Shown: positions 8,737 to 19,800 of the stretch, one piece after another
Layout of the letters: each line of letters starts with the position of its first letter
How positions within the stretch are numbered: position 1 is the stretch's first letter
DNA from: Wuchereria bancrofti
Lineage: Eukaryota > Nematoda > Chromadorea > Rhabditida > Onchocercidae
Direction: 5' to 3'
NCBI GenBank assembly: GCA_005281725.1
Contig: SSBO01000006.1
Span: 444,262 to 467,780 of the forward strand
Length of the DNA: 23,519 nt
The notes under the pieces: model-generated
Seen by the model: the letters and a program-made list of their open reading frames with translations, nothing else
Databases searched by the model: none
What the model was told of the DNA's origin: nothing
Made by a program: the position numbers and the translations under genes

Positions 8737-11700
8737 ATGGGTGATCATTCACGCTCAGATTTACGTTCTACCCGTGAATACTTCAATTCTCCACGCATTG
8801 CTAGAGTAAAAATTGATATTTCTTTTTTTTTAATATTTGTTAATATTTATATAATATTTTTTTAAATAACTGTTAATTTTAGTATAGATTTACACACTAC
8901 CCATAAATACGTCAATTTTATTTAATTTTAATACAATTTGCAATAATTTAATATGCTGTTCTGTAATTTAATCAAATAATTGTTTGATTTGTCTAATAAT
9001 TTTTTTTTCTAGATTATATTTTTTTAGATTATAATTAATAACATCCAGATATTAAATTTTACATTTGGCTCCAAGATTACATGATATCTGGTTCAATGAG
9101 TATTACAATGTTTTTTAATTTATAATGTTTTTAATTAAAATTGTTTGGTTGGTTATTTTCGCCTTGTCCAAACAATTAGCAAATCTGATAACAATCGAAT
9201 AATTTAGTGTTTTAATTTTTAATAAATTAAACATAAATGAGTTGCTTATTCAAATGGTTCTTTACTTAGCTTATATTGTTTTGTTCAATTTAAGATTGAG
9301 GAGTTGAGTAATTATTTAGTTATTCCAACTGATTTTTAGTCTTTTCTGTTTAATATCATTACAAAACAAGAAAGAACCAGTTACTAAGAGAAAAAAGGAT
9401 CTTAACAGTGAAACTAAATTAGTCAACAGTTATTAATTTAACTGATTTAATATTTAGCATAAATAAAATTATTTCATTTTTGCATACTTAATTAGTTGAC
9501 TTATATAGATCACTTACCAAGATTATCTAAAACCTAAATTTAATTCGTAAACTTCATTCATACCACCTTGGCTGTAGTAAATTTGATTTAGGACTATGCA
9601 TAAGTGCTGAACTTAAACTACTGCAGTTTTATTCATTTTATTTGATTTTACTCACTTTTTCAGGAAGAAAATGAAGTGAAGCGAGGACGTCGTATCCAAC
9701 ACTACATGGGTAGTACGAATACTCGAGAAGATAAATCAAGAAATGCAACGGTAACGATTATGCCTCGTCCAACTGCTATTTTATCGAAACGTAAAGGTCT
9801 CTAAATTTTTTTTGCGATTAGTATACTTTTCTCACGTTTTTTAAGTGTTCTTTTGCTGGGTGGTTCAAACAAATTTTTGTTTCTAAAGGAATAAATTATA
9901 AATTGGAAGCTTTTTCAAGATTAGAATCCGATTTATTCTTTCTTTTGAAGCTTATAGTATCTCAAGTTTTATGTTTTTTTTCCAATAAAAGGAATTTTTC
10001 GTTCCAAATTAACTTTTACGATTTCAGAAGAACCGACCTCATTTGAAAATGCAGAAAGTAGTCAGAAGATATTGTCTCAGGCTGTTCCTTCATCCCAAGT
10101 AATCATTTGACAGTAGCTTTATAGTTACATTTACCCTTATCTCTGTTTTTTGCCATAGTAATTGTGTGCTATGGACAAAGATGAGTAATGAAGTATACAT
10201 GTATTTTTTTTTTTTTCTTACCTTCAAATTTGCTATTGCAGGAAGTGGTACCATCCGGAATAACTCGTCCAAATTCTACATCACGATTAGTGAGAGGATC
10301 AGCAAAAACGGTTAGGAGCCCTTCACTCCGAATGGAGAAAACACGTTAGCTTTTGAAAATCGTTGTCATTATCTTTAAGGATTATTTTCATCAGGAGTGT
10401 TGTTATCAAGTTTTGTTTTTTAATTTTTAAAAATTAAAATTCTGAAAATTGATTAATGGTTTTCAGAAACTTCTCGTAGTGCAGCAGCAGCATCAACTGT
10501 CATGGAACAATCGCTTGGGATTATGAAGGCGGCTGTCCGTTTACTTTCCGACACGATGGATTTTACGGATGTTGTTGCGGTTTGTTGATTATTATTATTG
10601 CTGAGGAAAAGGATGAGGAATGTAAGGTAGATCATTGTTCTCACAAATCCGGGAATGTAGAAAATTTTTCTCAATCTTTGCAGATTTTTAAAACTATATA
10701 TTTAATCTGTTCCTTGCAGGATTACTTGTCAACTACAAATACAAATTTTACTGTCATCGGTATTATTGGTCCACAAGGTTCGGGTAAATCAACACTTCTT
10801 AGCATGATAGCCGGTAACGATCATATGGATATGTACAGGTTCGTAATTTTCATTATTCGAAACTATTTCTTGGATATTTTAAAGCTTCTTCAGATAGATA
10901 TAAAATCATTTTCAACCCAATTAGTGAGTGCAAATAAATCTAGGTCACTTGTCCTATGGTCATTTTATATGGCTAACACTTGGTTATCAGTTACGTTCAG
11001 GAGATACATTAAATAAAGAGTGTATAGTGCTTCCACATGTCATATTCTATGTATTAACAAAACTCCTGACATTTTGAACTCTGATTTTCTTTTTTAACTA
11101 AAATTTTTTCCACCGAAAATTGCCAAAAAATTATATATCACTCTTATACGCTAATTTCACATACTTCGCTACTTTAGGCATTATGCTTTTCGTCCAGCAT
11201 CTCGCGAAGCGGTTGAATGTTGTCGTTATCAATCGCAAAAAATTAGCGTTTATGTAACCAAATCAAGGATGGTTTTATTGGATTGTCAGGTAAATTTCGT
11301 TATGTTTGTAATGAATTCTTCTGATAGAACTAGTAATTTGTTCATTTTAGATGCATAACCAACAATATCGCTGTGTATACATGTTTACTTCTAGTAAGAG
11401 ACATTAAAAGTATTTTGAATGAAGAAACAGCGCTGAATAATTAACTAAGTAGTGTTATTACTTCAAAGATAATAATGGGCTCAACAAGTTTTATCAAAAT
11501 TCTGTTGTAGGCTATCAGTTCTGCTTCGATTCTTAATCACATGTTAGCTACATCATCACTAGATGGAAATCGATCGGGAGGTGTAAAAGCAATGGATCTT
11601 TGTCGAGGATTTACAGCGCTATCAGGAGAAATTGAAGTATAACCAAATATTTTGCATGTGACATTTACAAATTTTCTTATCCAGCTTTGTTGTATTAAAT

Positions 11701-13190
11701 TTCTTATCAAATTCATTTTTTTTTTCATAGTTTTTAAATTTTAAATCTTTAATTGAAGATTTTTTTCAGAGCTTGCATTTAATTGCATTTCTCTTGCAAG
11801 TGTGTCATACCGTAATACTTTCTGTCGATTGGTTTGTTGATATCGATGTAATTCGGCATGTACGGACAGCAGAAATGCTTCGCGTAACACCGACTCATTA
11901 CTCACCAGAGACAGTGAAATACAAACCAAATCGTAAAATTAATTTTGGTAATTTTATACTTTTTACTAATTATGACTAATTATTTTTACCAATTACTGAT
12001 AAGGTGATCAAGTTGTTATATGTTTATTGGCAAAATTGATAGTTTTTACAAAGACATTTCGTGATGATGAAGTAACTACGTAAACCTCACAGATTACTTG
12101 AATGAAAAGATTATTTGTATGTAATGTACATTCTTATTAGAAAAATTCTAATCTTGAATATTGAATAATTGATAAAAATTGATATTTTCCAGTGTTAGCC
12201 CATCAAAGAGCCAAATCGGAAGACTTTCAACCCAGGAATGTGAAAAATCGGGCCAAGATTTTGGAATGTTTATTCAACGATTCACAATTAGATATCAAAG
12301 GTGGCATATCATTAGGCAATTTAGGATGTAAACCGTATAGTGAAATTGCATCGGATGTAAATTACATATTGCTATCAGAAATGAAACCACGACCAAAAAC
12401 GGAAGCATCAGCACCTGGCAAGTTTATCTTTCATTTCTCATTTCATATTTATTCTAAAAATTTGCTAAAGGAAAATTGAAGGACAAAGAATTACTTCTTT
12501 TAAGTGATTTTTTAAAAGTCTTCTCTTAGTAATTGAAATATCATATTTGTGATTTATAATTTGATTAATTATATTGATTCATGAAGATTTTAACTTTTGT
12601 TGTAACTAATAAGTTTAAGTTTGAAACTATGGTTTTCATAAAAACAACTTTTTTAAGAATCTAAATTTCAAAAAGTTCATCTTATTTATTAACAGAATTC
12701 TTTTTTTGATATGAAAATTGGTGTCGTTCTAGTGACAATTATTTTTTGTTTAAGTTTCACCATATATGACAATGGATCTTACTCCTTTACGAGCAGTTGT
12801 TGATTATGAAGAAATTGTACGTCCGTTGCGAATTCGACTATTGTCATTACCAAAAGAGCCATTTATTCTTGGGAATCAACTTTTTACAGAAATTCAATGG
12901 TAATTATTTCTTTGTTATTATTTGTTTCTTCTTTTGGGAGGGCTTGTTCGAAAATAATAGAAAATATTACTTTAGCAGATTTTTTCAAATCAAGGAATAC
13001 AATGTTGATTTTTGATTATAGTTACAAATTAGCATTGATTTCGAGTGCTTAATGCTTAGGTCTGGATCATATTTCCAGAGTATCATTTGTTTACAGGTAT
13101 GAATTTGCTACACGAACCTGGCGAGCAACACATGGAAGTGTGGAGATTGCGAAATATGCATCAGCGATAACAAAAATTTCTGATGAATGA
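8737..13190 (+). CDS. SMG9: SMG9, nonsense-mediated decay factor, complete, twelve exons
   Basis: SMG9 pairs with SMG8 and binds the SMG1 kinase, controlling UPF1 phosphorylation in NMD. Exons: 8737-8805, 9664-9790, 10028-10098, 10242-10344, 10467-10579, 10720-10838, 11178-11289, 11511-11636, 11770-11932, 12193-12417, 12755-12899, 13097-13190. Phases agree throughout, giving 488 residues (human 520). Residues 1-125 are polar and Ser/Arg-rich, probably disordered. The G-like domain has a full Walker A, GPQGSGKS at 178-185 (Lys184), and a VLLDCQ strand at 233-238. Then come LIAFLLQVCHTVILSVDWF, AHQRAKSEDFQPRNVKNRAK and, near the end, WYEFATRTWR, all aligning with family blocks. Two junctions use weak donors (GTTAGC after 10344, GTTTGT after 10579), and intron 10 is GC-AG (CTG|GCAAGT), required to keep frame. 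The ATG at 8737 is the first in frame after a stop at 8701. Confidence 0.93.
8886..8917 (+). repeat. Degenerate intronic copy of part of SMG9 exon 1
   Basis: Positions 8886-8917 match exon 1 positions 8757-8788 at 26 of 32 bases, offset 129, same orientation. Read in the exon's frame it stays open as DLHTTHKYVN against exon DLRSTREYFN. An acceptor-like AATTTTAG (ending 8882) lies just before it, and the frame stops soon after. Confidence 0.55.
10153..10174. repeat. Small inverted repeat in SMG9 intron 3
   Basis: CCATAG and CTATGG are separated by ten bases, giving a potential six-pair hairpin in the intron. No function is implied. Confidence 0.5.
12418..12423 (+). promoter_or_regulatory. GC-type splice donor of SMG9 intron 10 with overlapping GT donor
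   Basis: GCAAGT at 12418 is the standard context of rare GC-AG introns and is the only nearby donor that joins exon 11 (12755) in frame. A GT donor (GTTTAT) starts four bases downstream at 12422; its use would shift the frame to a TGA at 12801-12803. Confidence 0.7.
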
Positions 13191-13237
13191 TATGTCACTG
13201 GGAATACCAGTAGTATTATTAAATATAAAATGTTTGA

Positions 13238-13243
13238 AATAAA
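13238..13243 (+). terminator. Poly(A) signal of SMG9
   Basis: AATAAA lies 48 bases after the SMG9 stop codon and is followed by a T-rich tract, the normal arrangement for a short nematode 3' UTR. Confidence 0.8.
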
Positions 13244-16015
13244 GTTTTTTTAGGGCTTTCAATTACTGGATATTTGTTTTTGTAAAAATTTCTTCTAAGA
13301 TATTTTTTGCAATATTAAACTAAATGTCTTTCTGGTGTTTTTTTTTCTGATTATAGTTGTAGTTCAGATTCTGATTCCTAACTGGAGAATTAAGTCTATG
13401 TTTGTTCAAAAAAGAACTTTTCGGATTTAAGTAAGTTTTTCACTTTTGAAGTTTTTGATTCTTTTCGACTGACTTTTTTTTCGAATTAATACTAACTTAA
13501 AGTTAACTTGAATTTTTTCAAACGAATAAAAGATTGTGCATGATTTTCTCTTTTTCGAGTTGTTCAAAGCAATTATTCCGTAATTTTGAATAAGGTACAA
13601 TACGATTAGGTTGATGATAGGTTCTTATTAAATTCATTATTATTGATTCCTAATTTAAGTCAGCCGATCTTTATTTCCAAAAACTTTTTGATTATCTGGA
13701 ATCTAATTTAGCGTATACATTTTCTATTTCGTTATAACTCACCTTTAGAAATTACATATCCGGTAAAAACCATTAATAAGTGTCTTAATTGGTTCTATAT
13801 TCTTCCTCTTATAGTTTGATTTGTTCTTTAATGATTTTTTTATGTTTTCAAGCTTCCCAATATTTAAATATTACATTTTTAGCTAGGTGAAAAATCCTAA
13901 TTCTACTCCATCAATATTTACTTGAATGTTTGAATTGGAACAAAAGACAAGTGTTTAAAATTCGAAACGAAGCTCGAGTATTTTCAAGTGCTCAACTCTT
14001 CATTCATTCTCAATTATATAAGATTGAAATTCTTAATCTCTCATATTCTTTTTTATATTTATGTATTTATATTTATTTTTATATTTTCTATATTTATTCT
14101 TGATCTTAAATTTAATCCCTTCCTCATTGCACATTCAAAATTATACAGGAAATATTAGACAGTATAACTTTCCAATTGTTTCTCGAGAATTTCTATCATT
14201 TTAAAGCGAAACTCTTTAAGGTCTTTTTTTTAAGGTCATATCGGTCGTTATAGTATGTACACTTTGGGTAAATGTCGGAATGTTTTTATGTTATATATTC
14301 GCATTATTACTAAAGAAATAGTTTGCACACTTTCGTTAGTTGTTTTAAATTTTTAGAATTAATAAAAATTTCTGACCGTTAAATATGTCAAGCACCCCGG
14401 TTATCATCGAATGTAGTACAACATATTTATATTTTACAGTGGTGATTCCATTTTGTTCGTAGGTTTTTTCGTCCTAAAAAGTGAACAATAATTATATCAA
14501 TTGTCTTCAAGTTAATTTTCATGGATAATTTAGAGAATTGATAATTTATTTGATCGATTTCTGGTGGTGAAGAAAGGATGTCAAGATTCTTTGTTAATCG
14601 AGAACATATCGTTTTCCCTGCGGTAAAATTTTATCTCAATTCATTCACTAATACATTGTATGTAAAATGTAAAGCATTAAATTTTTATCACTTCAGATAC
14701 ACTGAGAAATTTAGTAAAATAATAGTGAGGAGAAATAATTCATTTTAGGTTTAACTTTTTCATTGCTTAGTTAAAGTTTAAATTTTTTAATAAATCAAAG
14801 GCTAAACATTATAGCATTTTCATTGCTAATTTATGTGTAATTTATTATCAAAAAAAAAAAAAAAAAAAAGGAATGCATAATAACAAAACGTGCCATTTTA
14901 TAAGTTCTCGTACTTACAAAAATTTGCTAAATTCAAATGAAATGTGAAGTTTTCGTTTAAAAGTTCAAAGCCAATTTTTGTGGAATGTTTTTTCATTTGT
15001 CTAAGCAATAAAAGGATACATTTTTATGCACTATAATTCAAATATTCAGGATATTCTGTCGCATATGCTTTTTTTTTTCTTTTTTGAACGTTTTGCCACC
15101 ATAATTTTTGCCATTATATGAATAATCTGTTGTTATGTCTTCTATATTTTGCATATTTTGATAATATAGCACTAACGCTGGGAATATTTCAATTTTATAA
15201 CTTCAAATTTTGATGCGTTTCAGCATATGCTTCTTAACATTTATGACATTTTGATATTTATGTTCCGCTTTTTCCAACTTTGTTACAGCAATGATATGCT
15301 TAATATTAGTAAAATTTTGACATTACTTGTCCTGGTTTGTTGTTTATTTTATCAGTTGGCATAAGTGATAAGAATAAAGTAATGATAATAAGAAATTAAT
15401 GAACTTATTTAGCATAAAAGTTGGTGAATGAAATTGTTTAATTATATCAGTGATAAGAAAAAGTTTTTTTTTTTAAAGTTTCATAATAATCCGTAACCAA
15501 TAAATAAGTGAACTGTCATTTTTTTTCTTTTTTTTTTAATTTTGTTCATTTTAATTTTGTGTACTATAGACGAGATGTGCTATCTTCTTTTTAATATTTT
15601 CAAAATAAGTTTAAACAGCTGCGAAAAAGAAAAAAAAAGCAAAAACAAACAGATATTATTGATAATTCGATTAAAGCAATCGAGGAAGATTCAAATTACA
15701 CTTATTTGATCAATAATTTTAGCTCTGAAATAAATAGGAAAACTTGTTTTGTAATAAAAATTTTTTAATGCAAAAATCAAAAAAAAAAGAACACCACTAG
15801 AATTTGAGTAATATATGATTCAAATCTTTTATTATTTTCTCATGCCCATTTTTTACGATGAAGTTTCATTTTCATCTCTTTTTTTTTTTTGATTGACATT
15901 TTAAAGGAATTCATATAGTTTGATTCCTTTTACTTTTTGTTTTTGTTTCTGTTTTTTTTTTTTTTTTTGCTTAATTCAAATTTCAGATTGTAGAATGTAG
16001 ATTTATTCAAGTATT

Positions 16016-16032
16016 AGCAGCAGCAGCAGCAG
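16016..16032 (+). repeat. (AGC)n trinucleotide repeat
   Basis: Five AGC units plus AG, in intergenic sequence. There is no long open frame around it that would make it a coding Ser, Gln or Ala tract. Confidence 0.9.
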
Positions 16033-16800
16033 TAATTATCTATTTATTATTTTTATCCAGTATCTTTCAACATATTTATTCTTTTGTTAATCGAAATAGT
16101 TTATCTCTATATTAATCTTTATAATATTGTACCATTTAAAACAAGTTTAATTTTCATATTTTGTTCCATTTCTTGATCGATTTCTTCTTTTAACCCATCA
16201 CTTTCTCAAAAGCCTGTTTGTACCAATCATTTTACTTTCACGTGCGGTTGTCCCGTAAAAACTTTGATATTCATTATCATATGACAAGCATTCGTGTTCA
16301 AATATTTCTCAGCAAACGTTCCTTTTCAATGCTTTCCGGAAATAGTCTATACTATTATCATACCGGATTTGCTATAATTTCCTCAAAAAGATTGATGAAG
16401 TATGTTCATATCATAGAATGCGGAAGTTTCACTTCGGAATTATTTGATTTTTTATACATTCAATTATTCTAGAATATCAAGAAATTGTTCTACAACTTTT
16501 AAAAAATAATTTTATCCTTAACAGTTACTTTTTCTTCTTCATTTATACTGTAAAAAAAAAGAAAAAAGTGATAGCATATTCAAAGTTGATATCCCAAGAT
16601 AACATATTAACTAAGAGAAAAAATCATAATTATTTGGTCATTTATTTCTTTGCAGTTTTTCTTTATGTATTTTTATTCATTTATTTATTTACTTGTTTAA
16701 TTCACACTTAATTATTTCGTTTATGCTTGTCAATAATTATTCATTAATGATAAATTTAACTAGCAAATTAAATAGACATAATTGATAACATTTTAATGCC

Positions 16801-16808
16801 TGGTTTAG
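16801..16808 (+). promoter_or_regulatory. Weak candidate spliced-leader acceptor of the SLC35E1-like gene
   Basis: TGGTTTAG ends at 16808, 40 bases before the ATG. It has only a short pyrimidine tract, so an ordinary promoter-proximal 5' end is equally possible. Confidence 0.25.
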
Positions 16809-16848
16809 ATACGATTCTCGAAAGCTTAATGTTAACAAAACGAGCAAT

Positions 16849-19800
16849 ATGAATAAATTTTCTACATTAAGTAATTTTACGTTGCAAGTTGCTGTGATTT
16901 TTATTGCTTGGTATTTTGTTAGTTCAGCATCTAGTATTGTCAACAAAATTACATTACAGGTTATTATTGTTTTTCTTAAAAAGAAAAGACAAAAAAATAA
17001 AAAAATCTTAAAATTTCATAATTTGATAATACTAAATTAGTCATTAAATCAAATTTATTGAATTTAATAGTTATAATTTTTTCTTTTTTACATTTTTTTT
17101 TTTCTTAACTTTAATTTTAAATCATTTTATTCCAGAAATTTTATAAAATATTCATTGATATTTAAATATTAAAAATTTTTAATGTTAGCATTATTAAATT
17201 TTCATTTTAATTAATACTAAAAATAACATATTTTTTTAAAATAATTTCATCATCATTATTATTATTATTATTATATATTTGTAATTATTCCTTTACAGAA
17301 TTATCCATATCCTATGACAGTTGCTTTGGTGTCACTTTGTTACGTTGAACTTTGTTCCGTTCCAGTACTTCGACTATGGCATATCAAGCAACCTTCTATA
17401 TCCAACTATTATCTTATATATTATATCATTCCAATATCATTTGGTAAAGTAATTGCTGTTGTTAGTGCATATGTAAGCGTTTGGAAAGTCTCAGTTTCAT
17501 ACGTACAAACAGGTAAATAATTATTTTTATTTATTCTTTTTTTGAAATAAGTAGCATATTCTGAGATAATATTCATGGCTTATTTTTGTGAACAAAGATT
17601 TATGAATGAATCAATCTATTCATATTTACTTTAAATACATTTATCGTTAAAAAGACCAATAAATTCTGTGAATAAGTAAGTTTTGTTTGCATAAAATATA
17701 AAGTAAGGTAACATTGTGTGATATTATTGAGTCGAACTTATTAATACATTATCTTTTGTTCACAAGATAAATTTTATTTGTATTGTCAGTGATAGTGGTA
17801 GTATTATGAATAGCTTATCTTTATGTCTTTTAATTAGAGGTCAAAGGTCATCACTGACATATGTCCTAGGCTAAAAGATTGTTTCCTATCGTTTCCTCTT
17901 CTTTGAGGCATATTTATTATGATAGACAATGATGATTTTAGCATAGAGTACAATCTTAGAGAACGATAATCTTCCATCTTGAAAAGTTAACCTGTAATAT
18001 GGCTGATTCATGGCAATATTAGTTACCTGGTCAGTGTAGTGGATAATTAGAGTGAGTCAATCAGGTGATATGATGGATGATTCATGACTCATGATTCAAA
18101 TCGATACAAAACAATGATTGAACTGTATGATAGCTCTAATGTTAGGTGTTTGCTCTTCCATACTTTTTTATGAAATTACTCGAATGTTTTATATCTCTTT
18201 GCCGATCTATTGTCAATTTCTTTTTAATCTTAGTGCCTTTGAGAAAATGATTCCTACAAAATAGGTAAACTGTTGGACTGATGTAATCTTGTATTTGAGT
18301 TTATGATGATATGAGGGCAATGATAAATTACCTGTGATGCGAGTTGATATGAAAAATTTAGCAACTTTTGCTTTTGTTTCCGTGAGTTCTTCCTTTAACT
18401 TCCTACATCATTTATCAATCATCTTGTAATTGTTATCCATTTTAATATAACTTTAAATTCTAGCGTTCAGTTCAAAAAGCTCTGCAACTTTTACAAAACA
18501 GGAAATTATGCGTTTCTATATGGGGTGACAAAAGTGACAAAGAGTAGTTTTCTCGTACAATAATGATGTAGAATTTTGATATTTGTTTTCAATTACCTGA
18601 GACTGAATACGATATCGAATAGAAATATTGTTTTCTTCATTGAAATCTGTCGTAACTCTTCGAGATATCACACTGAAGAATAATATGAAAAAGTTGGTAC
18701 GAGAATGCAACCACACCTTTGATTATTAAAAAGATTTCGGGAAGTAAATCGCTGTATCTTCAGGTTAATCTCGATAGGCCAAAGTGCTGGACTGTTTACA
18801 TGCACGATTTGACTTACCTGTTTCGTCCCTCACCTGTCACTCTAGGATTTTTTGAAAACAGACATATGTGCAATGGCTTTTTAGATGAGGCGCAACCTGC
18901 GCGAAACTGCTCTTATCCTTTAACTTAAGGTTTATCTATCATATATAGCAAGTTTAAATGATGATAGCAGAATTCTTAATTCATGGACGTACAATGTTGC
19001 AAGACTAACGTACTCTATCTATCCGGATCCGGAATCGAAGTTGTTCTCCTAGGATGATTGTCTTGAGGCTAATAAACCTATCCTGTCATTAGACATACTT
19101 TATCTGATAATTTATCTTCAGTTGAGACCCTTCTGATCGGTGTCATCACTAGAGCACAGCTCACAACTTCGACAAAAAGGTGTTCACAGAGAATGACTCT
19201 GAAATAAATTGTTTCATCAAGTTTAAAAAAAAAAAAATTCGACACTAATTTAATTATTACTTTTTAAAACTCAACACTAATTTAACTATTGCTTTTTCAC
19301 TTTCATAGTTGATGCATTTAATTTCAGGTGAAATTCTTACTTTATACATCATCACATATTTATAGATTTATATATATATATATTAATTACTACTTTTTAC
19401 CGAATTATCATTTGGTATTTATCTTTATCATATATTTATAGTAAAAGCAACAATGCCATTATTTGCTGTCTTTTCTGCTCGAATTGTTTTGAAAGAGCGA
19501 CAAACCAAGCATGTTTATCTGTCATTAATACCGATCATAATTGGTGTAGCTATTGCGACATTTACCGAATTATCATTTGATTTAGGTGGTTTACTAAGTG
19601 CTTTATTATCTACCGGTATTTATTCGGTGTTAAATGTTTTTGTCAAAAAGGTTAAGTTTTTTTTTTGTATTAAATTCATAAATTTGACAGTTGTTCTTTT
19701 TGCAAACTGTAGATGTCACTAGATGTTGCAGTATAATATAGTTTGGAGATTATTAAGATTTTTCTTTTCTATAGGTAAATAAAACAGAAATAGAAATTTC

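Larger units (their letters stand above)
13244..16848. other. Intergenic region between SMG9 and the SLC35E1-like gene
   Basis: About 3.6 kb of very AT-rich sequence with homopolymers (A20 at 14850-14869, T17 at 15952-15968). I see no exon or known RNA. An open frame at 16218-16472 lacks recognisable homology and conserved splice context. The distal part should contain the SLC35E1 promoter. Confidence 0.5.
17513..19441 (+). other. Large intron 2 of the SLC35E1-like gene
   Basis: At 1.9 kb it is by far the longest intron here, and its middle (about 17800-19200) is less AT-rich than neighbouring introns. Open frames at 18719-18928 (plus) and 18516-18716 (minus) have no homology I recognise. 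The middle could be an old insertion or a regulatory block. It holds a DR1 hormone-receptor-type site and two AP-1-type sites, listed separately. Confidence 0.6.

Noticed and set aside
10582..11016. Long open frame containing the P-loop GPQGSGKST, as if a small ATPase gene
   Set aside because: It reads through introns on both sides; only 10720-10838 is coding, as SMG9 exon 6.
12797..13015. 72-residue open frame starting MLIMKKLY
   Set aside because: It is an out-of-frame reading of SMG9 exon 11; the frame continuous with exons 10 and 12 is a different one.
16218..16472. 84-residue open frame in the intergenic region upstream of the SLC35E1-like gene
   Set aside because: Irregular composition, no recognisable motif, no convincing start or splice context; probably chance.
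18719..18928. 69-residue open frame in intron 2 of the SLC35E1-like gene
   Set aside because: No homology recognised, no splice partners, and it lies within an intron on the sense strand.
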